This document shows positions 46,347 through 54,959 of a DNA stretch of 64,000 bases, piece by piece. The stretch covers positions 124,001 through 188,000 of the forward strand of contig NZ_JAUDRH010000004.1 in assembly GCF_030381805.1 (NCBI RefSeq), read 5' to 3'. The notes below the pieces were generated by a model that did no database searches, was not told the DNA's origin, and saw only the letters and a program-made list of their open reading frames with translations. Within the stretch, counting starts at the first letter, position 1; the number at the start of each line of letters is the position of its first letter. Made by a program: the position numbers and the translations under genes. Source of the stretch: Chlorogloeopsis sp. ULAP01. GTDB taxonomy: Bacteria > Cyanobacteriota > Cyanobacteriia > Cyanobacteriales > Nostocaceae.

Positions 46347-47042
46347 TTATTTCGGAATGCTTAACTCAGGATTAACAATGTTAATTTGGCAAGGGCGAAA
46401 GGACTGGCGATGTAGGGGTGAAGGCCCATATTTTTGTAATGCTAGTAGATGTTTTTTACTTCCATAACCCTTGTTGCTTTCTAAGTCGTACATAGGATAT
46501 TTAGAAGCAAAGCGTATTACTAGTTCATCTCGCCAGACTTTGGCCAAAATACTCGCAGCAGCAATACACAGCGATCGCTCATCTCCTTTCACTATTGTTT
46601 GCTGCGGCAATGCTAAATCTTGAATCAATTGATTGCCATCAATTAAGCAAAGTGCAGGTTGTACCTTCAGCTTTAAAACAGCTCGTTTCATAGCTAAAAG
46701 TGTTGCCTGTAAGATATTGATTCGGTCAATTTCGGCAACAGAAGCAAACCCAATTCTCCAATCTATTGCCAGAGATCGGATTTGTTGAGCTAGCTTGTGC
46801 CTGCGAGAGCTAGACAGCTTTTTACTGTCTTTAATTTCTGCTGCCACTAGTGCCGACAAAGCGCTCTTTGGCAAAATCACGGCTGCTGCCACTACAGGGC
46901 CAAACAAACATCCTCTTCCAACTTCATCCACACCTGCTATCAGTCCAGGAATGTTGGAAAGGTTGGAAAATTCTAGCCAAATTGCTTCTTGTAAGGGTTC
47001 TGGTAAATCTCCAGAAGCAATAGATGGCTCTGTTGGCACCAT
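46347..47042 (-). CDS. rnhB: Ribonuclease HII
   Basis: Endoribonuclease of 231 residues that removes misincorporated ribonucleotides and RNA primers from DNA. The catalytic segment is AGVDEVGRGCLFGPVVAAAV (Asp39, Glu40), with further acidic residues in LCLIDGNQ and SILAKVWRDEL. The length is near normal, with a short non-conserved N-terminal extension. It begins 4 bases after the stop codon of rne and is certainly co-transcribed with it, the usual cyanobacterial order. Confidence 0.95.
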   Translation of the reverse strand: MVPTEPSIASGDLPEPLQEAIWLEFSNLSNIPGLIAGVDEVGRGCLFGPVVAAAVILPKSALSALVAAEIKDSKKLSSSRRHKLAQQIRSLAIDWRIGFASVAEIDRINILQATLLAMKRAVLKLKVQPALCLIDGNQLIQDLALPQQTIVKGDERSLCIAAASILAKVWRDELVIRFASKYPMYDLESNKGYGSKKHLLALQKYGPSPLHRQSFRPCQINIVNPELSIPK

Positions 47043-47046
47043 AAAT

Positions 47047-49095
47047 TTAAGTTTCTGAGGTGGACGTATCTACCTCGGCAGCACGCGAACGACGACGACG
47101 ACGACGATTATCTGTGCTGTTTGCTTCAGCTTCATCTGCCATCACAGCAACCGCCGATGCCTCTGTTATATTTTGAGGCAATGGTTCTGCTTCTTCTGGT
47201 GTAACTGCGGTACTAGATACTGTTGTAGTAGTTACTTCTGGAGTTGGTTCACTTGAAGTAGCAGCTTGCCCAGGTAATGTGACATTAATAATCACGGATT
47301 TGGGATTTTTCACTTCCCGGTTTAATTTCACCAAAGGAGAAACTCCCATTAAAGCGTAAACATCCTGTTCGGGTGGTGTCATTTCTACAGACACAATCTC
47401 TGGTGGTTCTACTACTGGCTTAACTAGTTCGACTCTAGAAACTTTTGCACGCTCGCTCCTTTCACCCCAAGGTGATTTATTAAGATTTGCTGGAGATATG
47501 TCTGAAACTTCTGCAATTTCTCCTTCTGCATCAATATCCATGTCTGACTCGTTTACTAAAGCCAGTTGGTTGCCATGAATACGTGGTTCGTCTTTGCCGT
47601 TGCCTCCATTCAATCCCAAGCGACGACGACGACGTCTTTTAGTATCACCTATCTCTTGATAGCTAGGATGATTAACTAAATTGATAGCAGTTAAGTCACT
47701 GTCATGCTCGTAACCTTCCGTTGAAAATCCATCGTAAGTTTCCCGTGGTTCGATTTGACGGGTAGATGGCAAACGGGGTTCTTTGATAGGCACAGGTGTG
47801 GGTGGAAAGCGTTCGGGTAATTCTACTGGTGGTGTTGGTGCCAGCGATCGCCCTTCAGTTTCTCCAGGCAGATGAACAATATGTCCTAAGCCGCCACAGG
47901 TAGGACAAGTTTCGCTAAACAATTCGTAAATATTTTGGCCTTGACGCTTACGAGTCAGTTCTACCAAACCCAATTCAGTTAATTGGGCAATTTGAGGACG
48001 AGCTTTGTCTGCTTTCAAAGCTTTGTTGAAATGTTCGATAACGTGCAGTTGATCGCGCCGCGATTCCATATCGATGAAATCAACAACAATTACGCCAGCA
48101 ATATTTCGCAGGCGCAATTGGCGGGCAATTTCTGTTGCTGCTTCGCAGTTTGTCCACAACACTGTTTCTCTGGCTGTTGCTGATCGCGTAAACGAACCAG
48201 AGTTGACATCTATTACTGTTAATGCTTCGGTAGGCTGAATGATGATGTAGCCACCAGAGGGTAAATCTACTCTGGGTTTGAGCGCTTCTTTAATAGCGGC
48301 ATTGATCCGGAAGTATTCTAGAATTGCTGTGCGATCGCGGTGATGATCAATCAACAACCCTTGCGGTACCTGTCCGCCACTCCAGTTTTGCAAATACAAC
48401 TTCACCCGCTTTAAGCCAGTACTGGAGTCTACAACAATTCGGTTCACATCCGCGCCGTACATATCTCGCAGTACACGCTGGATAAAATCATCATCCCGAT
48501 TTAGTAGTGCTGGCGCACGAGTTGATTGCGCTTCTTGCTGAATGAGTTCCCATTGTTTTTGTAGGGATTCTAAATCTTCAATAATTGCTTCTTCTGGCTT
48601 ACCTTCAGCTTCAGTGCGTACCAGCAAACCCATTCCGGCTGGTTTGATTAAAATCGCCAATGCTCGCAGGCGATTGCGTTCATTTTCATTTTTGATTCGC
48701 CGGGATAAATTTACACCCCGTCCATAGGGCATTAATACTACGTAACGTCCGGGTAAAGTAATATTACCTGTAAGCCTCGGCCCTTTTGTACCTGTTGGCT
48801 CTTTCATTACTTGCACCAAAACTTTTTGCTGTGGTGCCAGCAACTCTGTAATTGCTGCTGCTGTACGCCTTAGTCGCAAAGGCCCCAAATCAGTGACATG
48901 AATAAAACCGTTGCGCTCTGGATCGCCAATATTTACAAAAGCTGCGTCTATACCAGGTAATACATTTTCTACTACTCCTAAGTAGATATCACCAATTTGG
49001 TGATGTCCCGTGGCTACAACAAGTTCTTGTATTTGATCTTCAGAAAAGACTGCAGCTATTTGATGCTGCTCCGCGATAATAATTTGTTTTGGCAT
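47047..49095 (-). CDS. rne: Ribonuclease E/G
   Basis: Single-strand-specific endoribonuclease of 682 residues that initiates mRNA decay. The N-terminal S1 domain (about 35-120) is followed by the catalytic domain with TVIDVNSGSFT and a zinc-link cysteine pair in CPTCGGLGH. The C-terminal part after about residue 415 is low-complexity and poorly conserved. It ends with an arginine cluster (RRRRRRSRA), which in cyanobacterial RNase E is the site that binds polynucleotide phosphorylase. There is an RRRRRR-type basic run also at about 480-490. The leader is long (560 bases to the radical SAM gene), as is typical of autoregulated rne transcripts. Confidence 0.95.
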   Translation of the reverse strand: MPKQIIIAEQHQIAAVFSEDQIQELVVATGHHQIGDIYLGVVENVLPGIDAAFVNIGDPERNGFIHVTDLGPLRLRRTAAAITELLAPQQKVLVQVMKEPTGTKGPRLTGNITLPGRYVVLMPYGRGVNLSRRIKNENERNRLRALAILIKPAGMGLLVRTEAEGKPEEAIIEDLESLQKQWELIQQEAQSTRAPALLNRDDDFIQRVLRDMYGADVNRIVVDSSTGLKRVKLYLQNWSGGQVPQGLLIDHHRDRTAILEYFRINAAIKEALKPRVDLPSGGYIIIQPTEALTVIDVNSGSFTRSATARETVLWTNCEAATEIARQLRLRNIAGVIVVDFIDMESRRDQLHVIEHFNKALKADKARPQIAQLTELGLVELTRKRQGQNIYELFSETCPTCGGLGHIVHLPGETEGRSLAPTPPVELPERFPPTPVPIKEPRLPSTRQIEPRETYDGFSTEGYEHDSDLTAINLVNHPSYQEIGDTKRRRRRRLGLNGGNGKDEPRIHGNQLALVNESDMDIDAEGEIAEVSDISPANLNKSPWGERSERAKVSRVELVKPVVEPPEIVSVEMTPPEQDVYALMGVSPLVKLNREVKNPKSVIINVTLPGQAATSSEPTPEVTTTTVSSTAVTPEEAEPLPQNITEASAVAVMADEAEANSTDNRRRRRRSRAAEVDTSTSET

Positions 49096-49272
49096 TCAAT
49101 TTCCTCAAAAATCGGCAGCACAAAAAGACTTGGGGGTTTGTTGATCCTGTTACCCCTGCAAGCCCAAAAAGGCGCTGCTGGTAATAAAAATTGCGAACCT
49201 AAGCCCAAACTTAAAGAGCTATTAAGACCGTAATTGCGTTTACACGCCCGATTATTCCACAACGGCTGCATA

Positions 49273-49368
49273 TTATTTAAGCAATTTAATCACCCGTCCG
49301 TGGTGAATTTCTGATACGACGCCTTCATCCTCTAGGAATTGGGCATTCGGCATTGTTTTAAAAATCAT
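49273..49368 (-). CDS. Possible 31-codon small ORF in the rne leader
   Basis: An ATG at 49368 opens a frame of 31 codons ending TAA at 49273-49275, reading MIFKTMPNAQFLEDEGVVSE followed by IHHGRVIKLLK. The sequence has a protein-like composition. It lies 177 bases upstream of rne on the same strand and could be a leader peptide, or chance. No comparison was possible, so this is tentative. Confidence 0.3.
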   Translation of the reverse strand: MIFKTMPNAQFLEDEGVVSEIHHGRVIKLLK

Positions 49369-49657
49369 AAAGTTTAGAGAAGCCGACGTAGCCTGTTATT
49401 AGTTACTGATTCACAAGGTAGTTTAGCCATCAAGAGAGAGTGTTCTTGAATTTGCCTCTGCTGGTCTGGGATAAAATCCTAGATGTTACTCTCTAAATCT
49501 TTGCTTTCAAACCCTGATTACCAGGGTTGTGGATCAGATAACTCAATGCAGCGCCAGAAAAATTCTCTTCATCTCATTCTAACGCAACCTTGTCAAAAAT
49601 CAATTCCTATTATGTAGAACCAGAGGGCAATTAACGTAGCAAATTACCCTCAGGGTA
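49369..49657. other. rne upstream spacer
   Basis: About 290 bases between the radical SAM gene and the possible small ORF. It presumably contains the rne promoter and leader; I identified no element with confidence. Confidence 0.4.
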
Positions 49658-52363
49658 TTAATCCCGCAAAACAAGACGATTGCGGTGAATATGTAGCAGT
49701 TGGAATTCTAAACCTGCTACCTGCTCTAGCATAAACAGAATTTGTTCAGGACGCAATAGTATGCCGTCATGACGACAACTTCCCAGATAACGCAATATCG
49801 CTACTGACTCTGGGGAATTGGAAGTGATTTGCATCAGTTCGAGTTCAAATAGGCGATCGCGCAGATTTATGAGTTGGCTTTTACCTGACTTTGTTGTTTG
49901 TTCTGACCAAATCTCTTTTTTGTGCTCAATTGTATCAATCCAACCTTGCCATTGTGAGGGTGTTGCTGGTGTTTGAGTATCTACAGTGAGCAAATATTCG
50001 GCAGCGTCTAATACTTGGGTGGCGGCAGGAGCTTTTAAATCTAACTGTACCACCTCATAAATAGGAATATCATTGGGTAGTGCTTGCGCTAATGTTTGTC
50101 GAAAAGTATTAACATCAAGAGATTGAGTTAACTCAAAATCGACAATTTCTCCACTACTGGTAGCTCCTAACGGCAAAGCCCAAGCCACAGAAATGCGGGG
50201 TGTGGGATGATAACCACCAGTAAAAGCAATAGGCAATCCAACACGTCGAATCGCACGGTCAAATAGACGCATTAAATCAAGGTGGCTAAGTAAGGCCATA
50301 TCACCCTGCTTGCCAAACCATACCCGCAGTCGTTGAACTTTAGTTGTATTTGGTACAAATTGCCCAGTAAATTCCGGTATGGGAGGTGGCGATATTACGA
50401 TATTGTGACCAAAGTCAGTACTGCAAACACCACAGTGAGAACAACCATCAAAAGAGCAGTCTGGTACAGTAGCAGCTTCGAGAGCACGTTTTAAGTCTTC
50501 TTTGAGCCATTTTTTATCGATACCAGTGTCAAGGTGATCCCAAGGAAGGGGTTTGTCGAGGGAGTATTGAGTGGATGACGGGGTTTGATTAGATGCAAAG
50601 AGGTTGAGACGCTCTGACGCGGAGAAATTATCAAAAATGTTCCCCACCTCCCCGTGTCCCCACCTCCCCGTGTCCTCTTTCCTTGTGTCCTCTTTTTGGA
50701 ACAAATTCCACTCACCATTTTCAACCTGGCGATATTTCCAGGTTAATCCTGCTTCAGCGATCGCATTTCCCCAAGCATTGTATGCTTGTTCGATGTTGTC
50801 AAACCAAGAATCCATGCCTGCTCCCAACTCCCAGGCGCGACGCAAGACTTGAGCAAGAGTGCGATCGCCTCGGCCGATAAAATCCTCCATTGCCGAGATG
50901 CGAACATCGGTGAAATTTACTTTCACTCCTTTGAGACGGCGAAATTCTTGCCGTAGCAATTGCTGCTTGCGTTTAAACTCGGTGGTAGAAACCGAGTGCC
51001 ATTGAAAGGGTGTATGAGGCTTGGGTGTAAAGTTGGAAATTGTCAAGTTAAATGATAGAGGTTTTCTACCTTTGGAGCGACACTCGCGCTGTAGCCAGAT
51101 CACAGTTTCTACAATTCCCAGGACATCGGCATCAGTTTCACCTGGCAAGCCGATCATAAAATATAACTTTATTTTATCCCAACCTTGTTCCCAAGCTGTT
51201 TTAACACCTCGCAGTAATTCTTCGTTTGTCAGACCTTTATTTACGATATCTCGCATTCGCTGGGTACCAGCTTCAGGGGCAAAAGTTAAACCACCTTGGC
51301 GGATACCACCAAGGATATTGGCGATATTCTCGTCAAACCTGTCTACGCGTTGACTGGGTAAAGACAGAGTAATATTGTCATTTTTCAAGCGATTTTTAAT
51401 TTCTACTCCCACTGCTGGCAGGGATAAATAGTCAGAACAACTTAGGGATAACAAAGAAAACTCATTGTATCCAGTTTCCCGCATTCCTTTTTCTATCGCT
51501 GCTATCACTTGTTCTGGTTCTACATCACGCGCCGGGCGTGTTAACATTCCTGGTTGGCAGAAGCGGCAGCCGCGAGTGCATCCACGCCGAATTTCAATTG
51601 TTAGGCGATCGTGTACTGTTTGAACGTGGGGAACTAGTCCAATCGAATAGGCTGGCATCGGGGTGGCAACCCGGCGGAGAATGCGTTTGGGAACATTTGG
51701 ACAGTTGGGATGTACCGAACCGTCTGCCGCCATGTCGTAAAACCGGGGAACGTATACACCCGGTATTTGGGCTAAGTCCAACAATAGCTCTTGACGACTT
51801 AATCCAGCTTGTTTGCCTTCTTCTAAAACTAAGCCAATTTCTGGTAAGAGTTCTTCACCATCACCTAAGGCAAAAAAGTCGAAGAAATCGGCGTAGGGTT
51901 CAGGATTGGATGTCGCCGTTTGTCCTCCTGCAAAAATCAGAGGATAATTTCCCACTAATCGTTCTCGCCACGTCAGGGGAATACCTGCTAAATCCAACAT
52001 TTCTAGAATGTTAGTAGCACCTAATTCATAGCTGAGGCTAAATCCTAAAATATCAAATTCTATCAGCGATCGCTTTGATTCTACGGCAAATAATGGTGTT
52101 TGAGTTGATCGCAGTTTTGCTGCTAGGTCTTGTCCTGGTAGATAAGCGCGATCGCATAACTGGCGTGGTTGGGCATTCAAAATGTTATAGAGAATGATAT
52201 GCCCCAAGTTAGAAGCACCTACTTCGTATACTTCTGGGTAAGTTAACACCCAACGGATGACTGCTTGATGCCACGGCTTGTGTACTGCCAAAAGCTCGTT
52301 ACCCAGGTAACGAGCTGGCTTGAGTATGTCCGATGTGATTAATTTTTCTACTGCAACAGCCAC
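49658..52363 (-). CDS. TIGR03960-type radical SAM protein fused to DUF2344 domain
   Basis: Protein of 901 residues. The N-terminal part (about 1-560) is a B12-binding-like domain plus a radical SAM domain with Cys262, Cys266 and Cys269 (RRGCTRGCRFCQPG). Next come YNEFSLLSLSCSDYLSL, LPSQRVDRFD and FAPEAGTQRMRDIVNKGL. The C-terminal part (about 690-900) is the DUF2344/TIGR03936 domain (RVWFGKQGDMALLSHLDLMR; GGYHPTPRISVAWALPLG). This gene lies next to rne in many bacteria, suggesting an RNA- or ribosome-related modification, though the substrate is unknown. A repeat-derived stretch occupies about residues 554-574. Confidence 0.9.
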   Translation of the reverse strand: MAVAVEKLITSDILKPARYLGNELLAVHKPWHQAVIRWVLTYPEVYEVGASNLGHIILYNILNAQPRQLCDRAYLPGQDLAAKLRSTQTPLFAVESKRSLIEFDILGFSLSYELGATNILEMLDLAGIPLTWRERLVGNYPLIFAGGQTATSNPEPYADFFDFFALGDGEELLPEIGLVLEEGKQAGLSRQELLLDLAQIPGVYVPRFYDMAADGSVHPNCPNVPKRILRRVATPMPAYSIGLVPHVQTVHDRLTIEIRRGCTRGCRFCQPGMLTRPARDVEPEQVIAAIEKGMRETGYNEFSLLSLSCSDYLSLPAVGVEIKNRLKNDNITLSLPSQRVDRFDENIANILGGIRQGGLTFAPEAGTQRMRDIVNKGLTNEELLRGVKTAWEQGWDKIKLYFMIGLPGETDADVLGIVETVIWLQRECRSKGRKPLSFNLTISNFTPKPHTPFQWHSVSTTEFKRKQQLLRQEFRRLKGVKVNFTDVRISAMEDFIGRGDRTLAQVLRRAWELGAGMDSWFDNIEQAYNAWGNAIAEAGLTWKYRQVENGEWNLFQKEDTRKEDTGRWGHGEVGNIFDNFSASERLNLFASNQTPSSTQYSLDKPLPWDHLDTGIDKKWLKEDLKRALEAATVPDCSFDGCSHCGVCSTDFGHNIVISPPPIPEFTGQFVPNTTKVQRLRVWFGKQGDMALLSHLDLMRLFDRAIRRVGLPIAFTGGYHPTPRISVAWALPLGATSSGEIVDFELTQSLDVNTFRQTLAQALPNDIPIYEVVQLDLKAPAATQVLDAAEYLLTVDTQTPATPSQWQGWIDTIEHKKEIWSEQTTKSGKSQLINLRDRLFELELMQITSNSPESVAILRYLGSCRHDGILLRPEQILFMLEQVAGLEFQLLHIHRNRLVLRD

Positions 52364-52520
52364 TGTGCTATTCTTCTAGCGATTTTAAATTACTGCTATT
52401 CACCTCCAACCTTAGCATTTATTATGGCTTGCGAGAGCGCTGATTGCTTCGTGCTAAGGTCTTTGAAGCGAAAAAACTTAACATTTAGCCTCTAAGCAAT
52501 CTTTGCTACTCTCACAAAGC

Positions 52521-52541
52521 AAGCGGCTTATAAAGCCGCTT
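52521..52541 (-). terminator. Hairpin spanning the STAS gene stop codon
   Basis: AAGCGGCTT/AAGCCGCTT form a 9-bp perfect stem with a 3-base loop at 52521-52541. The TAA stop (52528-52530) lies at the tip. On the minus strand it is followed by GCTTTG, not a clear T run, so its termination role is uncertain. Confidence 0.5.
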
Positions 52542-52848
52542 GACTTTCCAATATTTCAAATACTCTATCAAGTTGAGTAAGTTCAAAGATAATTCTAATA
52601 GATGGGGAAACAGAGCAAAGAGTGAACCGTTGCCCTAAATTCTGAGCTAGTTTAAGTGCCGACACCAATGCCATTAAGCCCGCACTGTCTAGTGACTCTA
52701 CTTGTTCTAAATCCACTAGCAAGAAACTATTATCATTTTGTGTCAATGCTGCGGTTAGATTTCGCTCAAATTCCAAAGCATTGGCAGCGTTTAAACTTCC
52801 TTGAGGACGAATAACTGTTATTTTTGGATTTTTAAGTACTGCTTGCAT
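52528..52848 (-). CDS. STAS domain protein (anti-sigma factor antagonist-like)
   Basis: Single STAS domain of 106 residues. The conserved DSAGLMALVSALK (54-66) contains Ser55, the residue phosphorylated in SpoIIAA-like anti-anti-sigma factors. It begins MQAVLKNPKITVIRPQGSLNAAN, the standard strand-loop start. It would act in a partner-switching module with a serine kinase and phosphatase; none is adjacent, so the partners are unknown. It is a stand-alone gene upstream of the TIGR03960-type gene on the same strand, 165 bases away. Confidence 0.9.
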   Translation of the reverse strand: MQAVLKNPKITVIRPQGSLNAANALEFERNLTAALTQNDNSFLLVDLEQVESLDSAGLMALVSALKLAQNLGQRFTLCSVSPSIRIIFELTQLDRVFEILESQAAL

Positions 52849-53291
52849 CGTGACATCCTATGAAAATTTCTAAATTATGAAGATAGATGTATTTGAACAT
52901 AAACTCTTTATTCCCACATCGACCATTCGTATTAAGTTTCTTAGTCGAATCTTTATTCCTTTGAGGTCTCTGTTTAAAGATTGTCACAATTACCCAAAAA
53001 ACTGTAGTCAAATATACTTTTTATTAAAAATTTGGCTCAATAATAGTTTGCTATGCCTATTATTCCTACATAAGTTATTACTCAGTTATTACTCAAACTC
53101 GTACATAACGACAGGAAACTGAGATTAAATCTCTTGACTTTGGTTTTTAGTATTGGTGAAAGTCTTAAGCAATTATGACTAAAATCACCTACTAACTGTG
53201 ATTTGAATCACCTAAAACTAAGTGTGTAATCACAATTTATACTGAGGTGCAGCTGGGATAATAACTATACAATTTAGTTGGTTTATTACTT
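52849..53291. other. AT-rich intergenic region
   Basis: About 440 bases upstream of the STAS gene and of the small gene at 53292. An 81-codon frame at 52877-53122 is hydrophobic and rich in rare-looking codons and is not accepted. Nothing else is recognised. Confidence 0.45.
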
Positions 53292-53486
53292 ATGAAAACA
53301 AAGTACGTTATTCGTCAATTAGTAGAAAAAGCCATTTTTATTAAAAAACTAACTCCTGAAATTGAAAATGAAATTAACTCAGAACTAACGGCAATGGGTT
53401 ATATTTCTGATGTTGATTACGAGGCTCTAGAATTATTGATGGCAGAAATGGATGCCGGTCGAATTCAGTTGATTCCTAGTATTTGA
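53292..53486 (+). CDS. Small conserved-looking protein, unknown function
   Basis: Protein of 64 residues, starting MKTKYVIRQLVEKAIFIKKL and ending MDAGRIQLIPSI. It is charged, soluble and predicted helical, with an acidic middle (ELLMAEMDAG). It resembles small proteins seen in other filamentous cyanobacteria, from memory rather than a search. There is no motif to assign a function. It is flanked by spacers of about 440 and 310 bases. Confidence 0.6.
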   Translation: MKTKYVIRQLVEKAIFIKKLTPEIENEINSELTAMGYISDVDYEALELLMAEMDAGRIQLIPSI

Positions 53487-53795
53487 TGGTAGTTTGTTAG
53501 TAATGTGTTTCCTAATATTTAAGTCAATTACAACAACAAGTACCTGAAATTAACTGAAAAATTGGCAATATAATTTCTACAAAAATGACGCAGCAGCATG
53601 AGCGTCTGATTGATATAACTGCTGGTGTTTTTTTAAGAACACTGATGTATAAGACAATTTAGCGCATCAAGGATGGCGGCGGAATAACTTATACCAATGC
53701 GTGGATTTTGGATTAAAAACATTTTATTCATAGGCTAGTCCAGAATTTTGAAACAAGACTCCCGCGTGCCAATTTGGTATTACAAAGATGAAGTA
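53487..53795. repeat. Spacer containing an ATACCAA...TTGGTAT bounded repeat
   Basis: A segment at about 53692-53780 is bounded by ATACCAA and TTGGTAT ends. A similar bounded segment occurs at about 28396-28497 (TATACCGATTCAA to TTCAAATTGGTATT). These look like dispersed MITE-like repeats. No gene is seen. Confidence 0.5.
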
Positions 53796-54161
53796 TTATG
53801 TTGGGCCATTATCCTTTTTGTATGCGTGCCAAACTTGATAAATAAATTGATTGAGTTGTTGTTTAGTAATTGTGTCTATTCCGAGTTTGGCTTCTTTAGC
53901 TAAAACTTCACTCAATATAGAAATTATTTCTGTATCTAAGGCAGGCTGGAATAAATTTAAAGGCCAAAGTAGATCTGATGCCGCTCGCAAATCTCTTGTT
54001 AAAGGGGGTTCCCAAGAGTAGACTACAAGTAGCAAAGGACGTACCCAGCACGATTGACGGGAAAGCACAACTTGAATTACTTCTGCATAGAGCCTGCGAT
54101 CGCCATGCTCTAGGTAAACTATTTGTCCTGGTTGAAAGTCTGAGACAATCTCCATAATCAA
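53796..54161 (-). CDS. Conserved cyanobacterial protein, unknown function
   Basis: Protein of 121 residues (119 if the second ATG is used). The N-terminal half resembles a small beta-barrel of the SH3 type (FQPGQIVYLEHGDRRLYAEV; CWVRPLLLVVY), followed by a helical half with LLWPLNLFQPALDTEIIS and a basic end. It is soluble, with no signal peptide. I do not recognise a named family. It is divergent from the small membrane protein and clpS. Confidence 0.6.
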   Translation of the reverse strand: MIMEIVSDFQPGQIVYLEHGDRRLYAEVIQVVLSRQSCWVRPLLLVVYSWEPPLTRDLRAASDLLWPLNLFQPALDTEIISILSEVLAKEAKLGIDTITKQQLNQFIYQVWHAYKKDNGPT

Positions 54162-54276
54162 TCACAGGGCTGTCTTTAGTGGTAACCACTGTTAGTTGCT
54201 ATTTTTTTATTTTAAAAGCTAAATATAACTAACTTGTAGCGACAATACATTGACGCTCAAAGGCGGCAAAAAAAAT

Positions 54277-54405
54277 ATGAGTACGCCACAGCCAAGCGAT
54301 CGTGTAGTTAGAGCGATTCAACTAGCAATTGTAGTCATTGTCCTGCTCCAATATTCAATCTTGGTGCTATACAATAAGTTAAGCAACTATACAAATAACT
54401 TCTAA
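54277..54405 (+). CDS. Small single-span membrane protein (42 residues)
   Basis: An ATG at 54277 begins a 42-codon frame ending TAA at 54403-54405. It reads MSTPQPSDRVVRAIQLAIVV, then a hydrophobic segment, then a short polar C-terminus (NKLSNYTNNF). A single membrane span with a soluble polar head is likely. It lies 45 bases before clpS on the same strand and may share its transcript. Function is unknown. Confidence 0.5.
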   Translation: MSTPQPSDRVVRAIQLAIVVIVLLQYSILVLYNKLSNYTNNF

Positions 54406-54450
54406 ACAAAAACTTCTGTTGTAGTAAATAACACAAGAGAGCAAAGAGCC

Positions 54451-54732
54451 GTGTCACTAGAAACCCTAGAGAAGCGTTCAACATCCCGTAAATTAGCGCC
54501 TCAGTATCGCGTTTTGCTCCATAACGATGACTACAACTCTATGGAGTATGTGGTGCAGGTTTTATTGACTACAGTGCCAAGCCTTACTCAACCCCAGGCT
54601 GTCAGTATTATGATGGAAGCTCATACCAATGGCATCGCTTTAGTCATTACCTGCGCTCAAGAACACGCGGAATTTTATTGTGAAACCTTGAAAAATCATG
54701 GTTTGACTAGCACTATTGAACCAGAAGAATAA
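54451..54732 (+). CDS. clpS: ATP-dependent Clp protease adaptor ClpS
   Basis: Adaptor of 93 residues that delivers N-degron substrates to ClpAP/ClpCP proteases. It contains the N-degron-binding core APQYRVLLHNDDYNSMEYVVQVLL and the conserved histidine in EAHTNGIALVITC, followed by AQEHAEFYCETLKNHGLTSTIEPE. Translation begins at GTG (54451), since the family starts with the short polar MSLETLEKR-type segment seen here. A hairpin follows about 37 bases downstream. Confidence 0.95.
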   Translation: MSLETLEKRSTSRKLAPQYRVLLHNDDYNSMEYVVQVLLTTVPSLTQPQAVSIMMEAHTNGIALVITCAQEHAEFYCETLKNHGLTSTIEPEE

Positions 54733-54769
54733 ATATTGCTTGCTGATTGTAAATACCTTCGCCAAAATC

Positions 54770-54790
54770 CAACACCCTAGAAGGGTGTTG
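54770..54790 (+). terminator. Hairpin after clpS
   Basis: CAACACCCT/AGGGTGTTG form a perfect 9-bp stem around AGA. A poly-T tract is missing (CTATACG follows), so termination is possible but not certain. CAACACCCT and its complement also occur as dispersed repeats in this group. Confidence 0.5.
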
Positions 54791-54959
54791 CTATACGTAC
54801 CAAGCTCCGAAGTTCTGAGCGCCGGAAGCCGCAAAGCGTCTACAGACTTCTCGCTGCCTCCCCAGCCTGTGGGTGTTTCAGAAAATCGGTGAAGGTATTG
54901 AATTGTAAATTACTATTTGCTAATGGTATGACTACGATTAGCGAGTAGCCTATTGCTGC

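Noticed and set aside
52877..53122. 81-codon plus-strand frame
   Set aside because: Composition is that of translated AT-rich spacer, it has no ribosome site, and it lies in the upstream region of the STAS gene.
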